From positions 6,572,001 to 6,636,000 of the forward strand of contig NZ_JAGRPV010000001.1 of assembly GCF_030014955.1 (NCBI RefSeq): a stretch of DNA of 64,000 nucleotides, written 5' to 3'. The stretch is from Cohnella hashimotonis (GTDB taxonomy: Bacteria > Bacillota > Bacilli > Paenibacillales > Paenibacillaceae). The notes below the pieces were generated by a model, which was given only the letters and a program-made list of their open reading frames with translations, ran no database searches and was not told the origin of the DNA. Positions 9,998 to 18,991 of the stretch are shown here, piece after piece. Positions within the stretch are counted from its first letter, which is position 1; each line of letters begins with the position of its first letter. The translations under genes and the position numbers were made by a program.

Positions 9998-10209
9998 AGC
10001 CTGACCGATCCGGGCTGGTGCCTTACCGATCTAGGCGGCCCCCAGGCGCCGAACGCCGTGGAGACCGACATCCCGGGCATCGCCGTCGGCGCGTTCGTCG
10101 ACGATCGGCGCAGCGGGCGCTTCCTGCATGCGCAGCTCTTCGCCGGCATAACGCTCGAAGCGGCCGTCGCCAAGGCCGAGCAGATGGAAGCGACGCCGTA
10201 CGCGGTCTG
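9998..10209 (+). pseudogene. Remnant of the 3' end of a gene (unknown family)
   Basis: An open frame without a usable start runs from 9998 to a TGA at 10209, is followed by a hairpin at 10243-10284 and has protein-like codon use (ending EQMEATPYAV). The sequence just before it (9974-9995) matches one arm of the terminator at 18310, without its second arm. This looks like a gene whose 5' part was removed by a rearrangement. I do not recognise the family. The segment 10285-10380 also has a short protein-like tail ending GSSFMRKLKMDF. Confidence 0.4.
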
Positions 10210-10242
10210 ATCCAACGACTTCGGCTTCTGCCCCGCACAAAC

Positions 10243-10284
10243 AGAGGACTGTCCCTGTCATCTCGAATGACGGAACAGTCCTCT
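10243..10284. terminator. Hairpin, probable terminator
   Basis: Inverted repeat AGAGGACTGT ... ACAGTCCTCT with a further TCAT/ATGA pairing inside. It lies 34 bases after the stop of the plus-strand remnant and also downstream of the giant minus-strand gene. The T-tract is weak on both strands. Confidence 0.5.
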
Positions 10285-10374
10285 TGCGTTACCCGTTAAA
10301 ACCGCCGGCCGGCCCGAAATCGGGCTGACGCCGGTGGTCGGAACCGGATCGAGCTTCATGCGGAAGCTGAAGAT

Positions 10375-10426
10375 GGATTTCTAAGACGGATTTCTAAGAC
10401 GGATTTCTAAGACGAATTCCTAAGCC
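10375..10426. repeat. 13-bp tandem repeat, four units
   Basis: GGATTTCTAAGAC is repeated three times in a row with a fourth diverged copy (10414-10426). It ends seven bases before the stop codon of the giant secreted protein gene. No function is evident. Confidence 0.8.
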
Positions 10427-10432
10427 GGGCGC

Positions 10433-13400
10433 TTAAGGCTCATACACGTTGAACTCGTAGACGCTCCACCACGGAGAGGCCGCCGCCGTCAGCACGACCT
10501 TGATATACTGGGCCGTCTGCACGGGGAACGTAACGGTCTGCACGTTGCCGCTGCCCGTGCCGCTCGCGACTGCAGTGCCCCAGTTCGTGCCGTCGGAGGA
10601 GACGTACACCTCGTAGGCGCGGGGATAATCGTTGCCTCCCGTAGAGTCGAGCGTGATCTTGTTGAACGTCTTGGCCGCTCCCATGTTGACCTGATAGTAC
10701 TGCCCGACCTGCTGCGCAGCGCTCGTCGCCCAGCGCGTCGACGCATTGCCGTCCAGCGCAGAAGCCGTCCCATAGGTGGCAGACGAAGCTGCCGCTGTCC
10801 AACCGGTCCTATTCAGCGCCGCGCCGCTGGAAGGCGTGGCCGACACCTGCGCGGAATCCGCGCTCTCGCCGCCCGAACTGACGGCGCTCACGACGTAATA
10901 ATACGTCGTCCCGTTCGAGACGGTCGTATCGGCATAGACGGCGCCGGTCACGCTCGTCGCAACGATGCTGTACGGGCCGCCGCTGACGGTGCCGCGCTTC
11001 ACTTTGTAGCCGGTCGCGCCGGAAGAAGCCGTCCAGCCCAGGTTGACCGTGCCATTACCGCCGGTTGCGGTGAGACCGGTCGGCGCCGCCAGCGGTACCG
11101 TGACGGACGCCTCGGCGGCGTTCGGTCCCGCACCGGCCCCATTCACGGCGGAGACGGTGTAGTAGTAGGTCGCGCCCGCCGCGGCAGCGTTATCCGTATA
11201 AGCATTGGTCGTGACGCCCGTGGCCAAGCTCGTATACGGACCTCCTGCGACGGTCGCGCGCTTCACCGCGTAGCTCGTCGCGCCGGACACGAGATTCCAG
11301 GCCAGCTGGACGTTGCCGCTTGCAAGACTGGCCGTGAGGCCCGTAGGCGCAGCCGGCGCCTGGCTGAGCTCGTCGGCGCCGATGTCGTACGCCGAGCCGG
11401 ACGGACGCGGCTGGCCGTCCATGTCGAGCGGCACGTCGGCGGCCAGCGAGATGCCGGCGTCGATCGCAGCCGAAGCGGTAGCCGCATTCAGATGGTAGTC
11501 GCCGGCGGCCGCATTGACGAGCATGCTCGCGGTGCCGTTCGTAATGTTGTTGCTGCTGGTAGCCGCGCCGCCGTCGCGAAGCTTCACTGCTTTATCCATC
11601 AGGTTGTTTCGCACGTCGCCGCTGCTTCCCGCGAACCTGGACTCCACGCCGCCTACGCCCGATGGAACGCCGAGGATCGTGTTGTTGTAAACCTTGAAGC
11701 CGGAAGCCTTGTTCATATAGACGCCCGCGTCGGCCGTGCCGTACACGACATTGTTGCGCATGATGCCGCCTCGGTGCTCAAGCGACGTATCCCCGTTCCG
11801 GAAGTACTGCGGAGCGGTACCGCCGCCGCCGAACGACATGGCGATAAAGCTGTTCTGGAATACGTTGTTCTCGACGAGCGTATCGATGGAATTGCCTTTG
11901 GCGAAGAAGGCATAGGCGACGCCGCCGCCGGACATCTTCGCGTTCTGGAAGGTGTTGCCCCGGATGACCCAGCCCTTGGCCGCGATCAGGTCGACGCCTT
12001 CCACGACGCTGCGCGTACCGCCCGAAGTGTAGCCGATCAAGGAGTTCTCGATCGTGCCGTAGTCCGCGTAAGGCAGATCCAGGCTGCCGCCCGAGGTCGA
12101 CTTGAAGCCGCCCTCTCCGTTGTCCCAGGTCTTCAGGTGATCGGCGCGGAAATAATCTGATCCCGAGTTCACCTGGATCGCATGGTAGTAGGAGTCGCGG
12201 ATCGTCATGTTCTTAAACGTAACATAGTCCGAATCGTTGACCTTGAAGTTAATATCCATGCTCGAGGCGTTAATGCCCGGGCCGGCGACGACCGTGTCGT
12301 CATAGTTCGCCGTCGCGCCTTGGATCGTAATATTGTTCTTGCCGTTAATGTTGATCGTCGCCGTCTGGCTGTAAGTCCCCGCGGCAAGGGTAATAATCCG
12401 GCCCTGCGCGGGCGCCTGGTCGATCGCCTGCTGCAGCTGGGCCAGCGACGTGACCGTCGCGCTGTCCGGCGTCGGCGTGAAGGTCGTCGCGCTGACGGCG
12501 TTGGACAGCCCGCCGTAGTTGCCGCCGTCGTCGTACGTCCTGACCGCGAAGTAATAGGTCACGCCCGTCTGGAGCTGGTTGACCTGGTACTTCATCGCCT
12601 GGCCCGGGCTCTTCTGCGCCAGCTCATCCTCCGCCTGCGTCGCCGCAGCCCATTGGGCCTCGGTCGTAATCGGCGAAGTCGAGTACCGGACGTCGTAGCC
12701 TTCCGCCATGCCGGCGTTGCCATCGTTGCCCGGCGCCGTCCAGGTCAGCTGCACGCTGCGCGGCCCCGGGTTCGTCGCCTGCAGATCGGCGATCGCCGCA
12801 GGCGGCGTCGGATCGTTCGCCGCCGTCGTGACGGGCACGACATTGGACAGGGCCGACGCGTTGGACGTCTCGTCGAACGTTCGCATCGCGAAGTATAACG
12901 CCGTGCCCGCGGGTAGTCCGGTTACCGCCATCGACTGCGCGGTACCCGCTATCGCCGGAGCGGGCTCGTTCGTCAACTGCACGGCATCGTTCCAGTTGTT
13001 CTCCGTGATGCTGGACGTAAAGTACCGGATATCGTAGCTTGCCGCCGTGCCGGTCGTGCCGTCATCGCCTGGAGCGGTCCACGACAAATTGGTCGATTTC
13101 CAGGTCGTACCCGACGCGGACAGATTCGAGATCGTGCCCGGCGCCGTCGAATCCCCGGTATTCGCGTACACCTCGAGCTCGACGGGGGTATTGACCAGAT
13201 TCGTCTCCCCGGTGGCTCTTACGTGCCCGTTGGCCCAGGATCTGACGTACCTGGCGTTGACGGGGGTCGTCAGCACGATGTTTTTGCCCGTGCCGTCAGT
13301 CGGCTCTTGATATGCCGCATCGCTGCCCGTTCCAAGTCCCGCGCTGTTGTCCGTATCGTTGTTGAAGACGGTCGTGACGCCGGTTGCAAAGGTCGGATCG

Positions 13401-16400
13401 TTGGACAGCTGCACGACATGGTCGCGCCCCGTCCTGACGAAGCCCGAGACCCCGCCCCAGTCGTTGAGAACGTTGATCCGGCTGATCGCATAAGCCTGAC
13501 CGAGGTCCACCTGCACCCACTTGGGGCCGTCGGCGACGCTGATCAGCGCGTACCCGCCCGAGCCCCGCGCGCCGTCCGTCACGACCGAGACGGAGCCGCC
13601 GCCGGACACCGTGCCGTTCGTGCTGACCGTCTTGCCGAGCGCAACATTGACGGTCGACTCCAGCGCGACTTGAACCATGTTGGAGAGCGCCGACTCGTTG
13701 TTCGCATCGTCCCGCGTCTTCATCGCGAAGTAATACGTCGCGCCCGGCGTCAAGCCCAGCACGGTGAACTTCTGCGCGGTGCCCGCCGCCAGAGGCGAGG
13801 GCTCCCCGACCACGGGCGTGGCGTTCGCCCAGTTCGACTCGGTGATCGGCGAAGCGGCGTACCGCACGTCGTATTCGCCGGCCGTTCTGACGTTGCCGTC
13901 GTCGCCCGGCGCCGTCCAGCTGAGCTCCACGCTGCTCAGCGTCTTCTTGCCCGCCGCGAGATCGGCGATCGCCGCCGGCGCGACATCGTCCGTTTCGCTG
14001 ATGAGCAGGAACGGCCTGTTGTACGGATGCTCCGAGCTGTTCAGCTCCACTCTTGCCGCTTGAGCCTGCGGATCGCTAATTTTGAAAGTGACGATTTTGT
14101 CGGTCATCTGGCTGTTAATAAACGCCGTGACGTCGAATTCGTACCAGCCCGGCTTGCTTAACTGGATCGACCCCAGCGGGACGGCGCCTGTCTCGTCGGC
14201 CAAGGTGAGCCTGTTGACCGTACTTTCCGACCAGCTGTCGTTGATCAGACCGGTGACGGCGAGCGCATGCGGCCGGCTTGGATTGTTCGGGATGTCCGAT
14301 ACGTACAGCTTCAAGACCGCACGTTCGGCATGCGTCGCGGAATAACCGGTGAAGTCGGCCTTTAAATAACTCCAATACGTGCTGTTGCCGTTGTTCAGAA
14401 TGATCAGCGATTGGCTTGTGCCGGATCTGTCGCCCGAGGCGGCCACATAGGCGTCGTCGGTCGGCGTGAACTCGGAACCCGACACCGCAGGCGTGTTAAC
14501 CTGTACGATGTTTGACAGCGGCGACACATTGCCTTGGTCGTCCACCGTCTTCACGGCCGCATAAATGACGCTGCCTGCCGTAGGGCCCACGATCTTAACC
14601 GACTGCGAAGTCCCTGCGGCCGCAGGCAGCGGCGTCGAGTCCGCCTTCTGCGCGCTGCTCCAGTTCGTTTCCGTGATCGGGGCATTCGAATAGCGGATGT
14701 CGTACGCATACGCGGTTCCCGTGTTGCCGTCGTCACCCGCCGCGGTCCATGTCAACAGGAACGTACGGGACGTTATGTCGCTTGCGGCCAAATTGCCGAT
14801 GGCGGCCGGCGGCGTCGTCTCGTTCGGCGCGAACTCGTCGGCGCCGACGTCGTACGCGCCGCCGTACGGACGGGCTTCGCCGTACATGTCGGTCGGCACG
14901 TCGGCCAGCGTCATGCCGACGTCTCTGGCTGCCATCCCGTTGAACGGATGCAGGCGATAGTCGCCGCCCGCCGGATCGACCAGCCAGCTTGCCGTCGCTC
15001 CCGTGATGTTATTGCTCGCCACGGAGGTGCCGCTGTCGCGGTTTTTGACCGTGCCGGTCATCAGGTTGTTGCGCACCTCTCCGCTCGTGCCGGCGAACCT
15101 TGGCTCAATGGCGCCGACGCCGGATCCGGTGTTCAGAATCGTGTTGTTGTACACCTTGTAGCCGTTGGCCTTGTTCAGGTAGACGCCCGTATCCGTAGCG
15201 CCGAAGACGACATTGTTGCGGATGATGCCGCCGCGATGCTCGTAGGTCTGGTCCTGGTTGCGGAAGAAGGTCGCCCCCGTGCCGCCGCCGCCGAACGACA
15301 TGGCGACAAAGCTGCCTACGATCACGTTGTTCTCGAAGATCGTATCGATAGAATTCCCTTTGGCGAAAATGCCGTAGCCGCCGCCGTTATTCGACGTCTT
15401 GGCGTTCTCGACGCGATTGCCGCGGACGATCCAGCCCTTGGAGGCGATCAGGTCGACGCCTTCCACGACGCTGCGCATGCCGCTCGCGGTGTAGCCGATC
15501 AGCGAGTTCTCGATGATGCCGTAATCGGTGTACCCGCTGCCGCTGTTCAGGTCGAAGGTCGTCTTGAAGCCGCCTTCGCCGTTGTCCCAGGTTTTCAAGC
15601 CGTCGGCATGGAAGTACTTCGAGCCCAGATTGACCTGGATGGCATGATAATAGGAATCCTGAATCGTCATGTTCTTGAACGTGACATAATCGGAGTCGTT
15701 GACCTTGAAATTGATGTCGAGCGCGCTGTTGTTGATGCCGAGCCCCTTCACCACCGTCGCCGTGTAATTGCTGCCGGCGCCCCGGATCGTGATATTGTTC
15801 TTGCCCGTAATATTGATCGGCGTCGTCTGGTTATAGGTGCCCGCGGCCAGCGTGATGACGCGGCCGCCTGCCGGCGCGCCATCGATCGCCGTCTGCAGGG
15901 CGGAGAGCGAGGAGACCGTGACGGCGTCGGCCGTCGGCGTCGCGACCGTGGCGCTCACGGAATTGGACAGCCCCGATACGTTGCCTACGGCGTCCGTCGT
16001 CCGGACCGCGAAGTAGTAGGTCGTGCCTGCCGTCAGCTCCGTCACCTTGAACCGCATGGCCGTGCCCGCGGTCGGCTGCGGCAGCTCGCCCTCCGCCTGG
16101 GTCGCGGACGCCCAGTTGGCAAGCGTGATCGGCGAGGTCGAGTACCGTACGTCGTAGCTCGCAGCTTTGCCGTTCGTGCCGTCGTCGCCCGGCGCCGTCC
16201 AGGTCAGCTTGACGGACTTGAACATCGCTTGGGTCGCCTGCAGGTTCGCGATGGCGGCCGGCGCGACCGTGTCCGCCGTCGGCGTGGTGATCGTCACGAC
16301 GTTCGAGATCGGCGATTCGTTGACGAGATCCTTCGCTTTCAGCGCGAAGTAATAGGTCATGCCCGGCGTCAGTCCGGTCACCGTGAACGACTCGGCCGAG

Positions 16401-18052
16401 CCGGCCGTCTTCGGCGCCGGAACGCCGGAGACAGGCGTCGCGGAGGACCAGTTGGACGCCGTGATCGCGCTCGTCGCGTAACGGAGGTCGTAAGCAACCG
16501 CCGTGCCCGTATTGCCGTCGCCGCCTGGCGCCGTCCAGGCGAGATCGGCGGACTGCCAGGAGACGAAGGTGCTCGCCAGGTTCGCCACCGCGGCGGGCGG
16601 CGAGCTGTCCTGGGGATCGGCGTACGCTTCGAGCTCGACGGGCGTGTCGACGGTATTAACCGAGCCGTTGACCCGGACATGGCCGTTCGCCCAATAGCGG
16701 ACATAACGCGCGCCGACCGTGTCGGCGAGCAAGATGTCCTTGCCGCTGCCGTCGGCCGGCTCCATGTATTCGGCGTCCGTGCCGGCGCCTAGCCCGGCGC
16801 TGTTGTCACCGTCGTTGTTGAACGCCGTGACGACGCCGCTCGCAAAACTCGCGTCGTTGGACAGTTGGACGACGATGTCGCGGGCATACCGATAGACGTC
16901 CGCGGAGGCGCCCCAATCGTTGCGAATATTGATCCGGGCGATGTCGTAGGTTTTGCCCAGATCGACTTGCACCCACTTCGGACCGTCGGCGACGCTATAG
17001 AGCAAATAAGCGTCGCGCGTCTTCACGCCGTCCGTCAAGGCCGGGAACGGCTGTCCGGTCGAGCTGCCTGCGTTCGACGTGACCGGCTTGCCGAGGGCGA
17101 TGTTGGCGACCGGCAGGGTCGAGACTTGGACGGAGGAGGAGAGTGCGGATACCTGTCCCGGGCTGCCGACCGTCTTCATGGCGAAGTAAAACGGCGTGCC
17201 GGAGGACAGCCCCTTCACGATCATGCTCTGGGCGGTGGAAGCCGCTGCGGGGGACGGCTCGCCGGTCACCCGTTTGACGACGAGACCGTTGTCCCAGTTA
17301 GCGCTCGTAATGGGAGAGGTCGAGTAACGGATGTCATAGCCGCTGACGGCCGACGGTCCCGGACTCGTCCAGGACAAGCTCGCGCTGTTGACCGAGGCGC
17401 TGCCCACCGTCAGGCCGACGGCGCTCGGCAGGGACGTATTCGTCGCGGGAACGGCGGCATACACTTCCACTTCGACAGGCGTATTGACGGTCTGGACCGA
17501 GTTGTTCGAGGACCGGACGTGTCCGTTCGCCCAGGAGCGGACGTACCGCGCATTCACGGGGGAGGAGAGCGTCACGGTCTTGCCGCTGCCGTCCGTCGGC
17601 TCCAGATAAGAAGCGTCGGTCCCTGCGCCCTGGCCGGCCGTGTTGTCCGTATCATTGTTGAACACGGTCGTGACACCGCTTGCAAACGAAGGGTCGTTGG
17701 ACAGCTGGACGATGATGTCCCTGCCGGTCCGAGGCTCTGAAGGATTGAAGTCGTTCAATACGTTCACGCGCGTGACGTCAAACGATTCGCCGAGATCGAG
17801 CTGAACCCACTTGGGCCCGGCGGTTGCGTCGATCAGCAAGTAATTGGACGCCTGCCGGTCGCCGTCGACGAGCTTGGCGAGCGAGAGCGCGTTTTTGACG
17901 AGGCCGTTCGCGGTGACGGTCGCATGGCCGAGCGCGACGTTCGTCTCGACGGGGTCCGCGTGCACGCGGGCGGCGGGGGACAAGGTTAGAGGCGAGGAGA
18001 TTAATGCGGCGACAAGCAGTGAAAGGCCTGACTTTTTGACGATCGACAGCAT
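10433..18052 (-). CDS. Giant secreted multidomain protein: discoidin (F5/8C), fibronectin III, DNRLRE and two beta-helix blocks
   Basis: A 2539-residue exported protein. The signal peptide is residues 1-32. In order: F5/8C domain (about 39-200), Fn3, F5/8C (315-478), two Fn3, right-handed parallel beta-helix 1 (about 703-1073), Fn3, DNRLRE/CBM96-like domain (1193-1355), Fn3, F5/8C (1466-1631), two Fn3, beta-helix 2 (1860-2228), two Fn3, and a terminal F5/8C (2414-2539). The beta-helix blocks share long identical stretches (YVTFKNMTI, ENSLIGYT, RSVVEGVDLIA) and arose by internal duplication. Such helices occur in polysaccharide lyases and adhesins; discoidin and Fn3 modules bind carbohydrate or act as spacers. 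There is no SLH domain or sortase motif, so the protein is probably released. ATG at 18052 has AAAAGGATG upstream. Substrate and catalytic residues cannot be assigned by eye. Confidence 0.92.
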   Translation of the reverse strand: MLSIVKKSGLSLLVAALISSPLTLSPAARVHADPVETNVALGHATVTANGLVKNALSLAKLVDGDRQASNYLLIDATAGPKWVQLDLGESFDVTRVNVLNDFNPSEPRTGRDIIVQLSNDPSFASGVTTVFNNDTDNTAGQGAGTDASYLEPTDGSGKTVTLSSPVNARYVRSWANGHVRSSNNSVQTVNTPVEVEVYAAVPATNTSLPSAVGLTVGSASVNSASLSWTSPGPSAVSGYDIRYSTSPITSANWDNGLVVKRVTGEPSPAAASTAQSMIVKGLSSGTPFYFAMKTVGSPGQVSALSSSVQVSTLPVANIALGKPVTSNAGSSTGQPFPALTDGVKTRDAYLLYSVADGPKWVQVDLGKTYDIARINIRNDWGASADVYRYARDIVVQLSNDASFASGVVTAFNNDGDNSAGLGAGTDAEYMEPADGSGKDILLADTVGARYVRYWANGHVRVNGSVNTVDTPVELEAYADPQDSSPPAAVANLASTFVSWQSADLAWTAPGGDGNTGTAVAYDLRYATSAITASNWSSATPVSGVPAPKTAGSAESFTVTGLTPGMTYYFALKAKDLVNESPISNVVTITTPTADTVAPAAIANLQATQAMFKSVKLTWTAPGDDGTNGKAASYDVRYSTSPITLANWASATQAEGELPQPTAGTAMRFKVTELTAGTTYYFAVRTTDAVGNVSGLSNSVSATVATPTADAVTVSSLSALQTAIDGAPAGGRVITLAAGTYNQTTPINITGKNNITIRGAGSNYTATVVKGLGINNSALDINFKVNDSDYVTFKNMTIQDSYYHAIQVNLGSKYFHADGLKTWDNGEGGFKTTFDLNSGSGYTDYGIIENSLIGYTASGMRSVVEGVDLIASKGWIVRGNRVENAKTSNNGGGYGIFAKGNSIDTIFENNVIVGSFVAMSFGGGGTGATFFRNQDQTYEHRGGIIRNNVVFGATDTGVYLNKANGYKVYNNTILNTGSGVGAIEPRFAGTSGEVRNNLMTGTVKNRDSGTSVASNNITGATASWLVDPAGGDYRLHPFNGMAARDVGMTLADVPTDMYGEARPYGGAYDVGADEFAPNETTPPAAIGNLAASDITSRTFLLTWTAAGDDGNTGTAYAYDIRYSNAPITETNWSSAQKADSTPLPAAAGTSQSVKIVGPTAGSVIYAAVKTVDDQGNVSPLSNIVQVNTPAVSGSEFTPTDDAYVAASGDRSGTSQSLIILNNGNSTYWSYLKADFTGYSATHAERAVLKLYVSDIPNNPSRPHALAVTGLINDSWSESTVNRLTLADETGAVPLGSIQLSKPGWYEFDVTAFINSQMTDKIVTFKISDPQAQAARVELNSSEHPYNRPFLLISETDDVAPAAIADLAAGKKTLSSVELSWTAPGDDGNVRTAGEYDVRYAASPITESNWANATPVVGEPSPLAAGTAQKFTVLGLTPGATYYFAMKTRDDANNESALSNMVQVALESTVNVALGKTVSTNGTVSGGGSVSVVTDGARGSGGYALISVADGPKWVQVDLGQAYAISRINVLNDWGGVSGFVRTGRDHVVQLSNDPTFATGVTTVFNNDTDNSAGLGTGSDAAYQEPTDGTGKNIVLTTPVNARYVRSWANGHVRATGETNLVNTPVELEVYANTGDSTAPGTISNLSASGTTWKSTNLSWTAPGDDGTTGTAASYDIRYFTSSITENNWNDAVQLTNEPAPAIAGTAQSMAVTGLPAGTALYFAMRTFDETSNASALSNVVPVTTAANDPTPPAAIADLQATNPGPRSVQLTWTAPGNDGNAGMAEGYDVRYSTSPITTEAQWAAATQAEDELAQKSPGQAMKYQVNQLQTGVTYYFAVRTYDDGGNYGGLSNAVSATTFTPTPDSATVTSLAQLQQAIDQAPAQGRIITLAAGTYSQTATININGKNNITIQGATANYDDTVVAGPGINASSMDINFKVNDSDYVTFKNMTIRDSYYHAIQVNSGSDYFRADHLKTWDNGEGGFKSTSGGSLDLPYADYGTIENSLIGYTSGGTRSVVEGVDLIAAKGWVIRGNTFQNAKMSGGGVAYAFFAKGNSIDTLVENNVFQNSFIAMSFGGGGTAPQYFRNGDTSLEHRGGIMRNNVVYGTADAGVYMNKASGFKVYNNTILGVPSGVGGVESRFAGSSGDVRNNLMDKAVKLRDGGAATSSNNITNGTASMLVNAAAGDYHLNAATASAAIDAGISLAADVPLDMDGQPRPSGSAYDIGADELSQAPAAPTGLTASLASGNVQLAWNLVSGATSYAVKRATVAGGPYTSLATGVTTNAYTDNAAAAGATYYYTVSAVNGAGAGPNAAEASVTVPLAAPTGLTATGGNGTVNLGWTASSGATGYKVKRGTVSGGPYSIVATSVTGAVYADTTVSNGTTYYYVVSAVSSGGESADSAQVSATPSSGAALNRTGWTAAASSATYGTASALDGNASTRWATSAAQQVGQYYQVNMGAAKTFNKITLDSTGGNDYPRAYEVYVSSDGTNWGTAVASGTGSGNVQTVTFPVQTAQYIKVVLTAAASPWWSVYEFNVYEP

Positions 18053-18309
18053 TCGGACACATCCTTTTCATCGAATGGTCTTGCATGAAGCGTCGAATCC
18101 GAGCTCGTCATTCCCTTGCCGAACGTTCCTCAATTCCTCCTTTCCGTTGCCGAATCGGCATTCGTTGAAGCGCCTGTCGCCAGCTCATCCTGCTGCGGCG
18201 CTTCTTCTTTAAAAGTGTCACATCCTCTTCCATCGCACTACGGGCATAAATTGTCTTATACTCGGTCATTTCCATACAATCTTCCAAATGAGATCTTCTA
18301 CATGAACAA

Positions 18310-18337
18310 AAGCCTTGAAGGTTTCCCCTCAAGGCTT
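18310..18337 (-). terminator. Rho-independent terminator behind the discoidin-domain remnant
   Basis: Perfect 9-bp stem AAGCCTTGA / TCAAGGCTT followed on the minus strand by TTTTGTT. It sits 10 bases after the stop of the pseudogene. The region from here to the start of the giant gene (18053-18309) shows no other clear element. Confidence 0.8.
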
Positions 18338-18347
18338 GGATATTTAA

Positions 18348-18930
18348 TCAATACAATTCCAGTTCGGCGATACGAGCATACAGGTCTCCGCTCTGGACGG
18401 GGTTCGTCACAAGGACGCGGACGTACCTCGCATCGAATGGCGCGACGGTACGATCCGTCACGAGTGCCGTATTGCGCACGACGAGATCGACGTCGACCCA
18501 GGGGCCGGTCGCGCCTCCCTGCTCGCTTGAAGCTTATAGCTCTTCGTCGTCGCGTTTCCGGTCGCATGTTTGACCGCCCAGCGTCCGATGGCACGCGTAT
18601 CGCCAAGATCGACTTGAAGCCACTTATAATCGCTCGCGCCGCTCCACTTGATCGAGCTCCAGAACGTGGTGGATTTGCCGTCGGCGGCATTCGAGGCATA
18701 ACGCGCGTCGACGGCGTATTCGTCCGTCGCCGTCAGCGTCTTGCCCGACGTCAGGCTGGCATTGCCGTACAGCTCGACGTCCACGATTCGGGCATACAGG
18801 CTGCCGCTTTGGACGGAATCCGTGACGAGAATGCGGACGTATCTCGCGGAGAAGCGATCGACCGTCCGGTCTGTCCGTTCGCTGAAAAACCACCCCTTCG
18901 CCGTATCTTGGTTAGCTGCGACTTGCGAAA
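18348..18930 (-). pseudogene. Truncated, frameshifted gene for tandem discoidin-type (F5/8C) domains
   Basis: The minus strand encodes about 190 residues of two discoidin-like domain ends (ARYVRILVTDSVQSGSLYAR; KWLQVDLGDTRAIGRWAVKH). The 5' end has no start codon and abuts the terminator of the ABC operon. Near 18525-18532 the frame shifts: KSYKLQAS continues in frame one, while GGATGPWVDVDLVVRNTALV and the ending YARIAELELY are in another. The two domain ends resemble each other and the discoidin modules of the giant protein, so this is the remains of a related exoprotein gene. Confidence 0.8.
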
Positions 18931-18976
18931 TATAAAAGAGGCAGCCTTGGACTGAAAAGAAGTCCCGGACTGCCTC
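18931..18976 (-). terminator. Rho-independent terminator of the ABC transporter operon
   Basis: Stem GAGGCAGTCC...GGCTGCCTC (18938-18976) with an inner GGACT/AGTCC pairing, followed on the minus strand by TTTTATA. It lies 15 bases after the stop of the last permease gene. Confidence 0.88.
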
Positions 18977-18991
18977 TGATCCTGATTTGTC

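Noticed and set aside
14534..16792. 752-residue plus-strand ORF
   Set aside because: Antisense of the giant exoprotein; composition (Arg/Gly/Val-rich) is typical of a GC-rich shadow frame.
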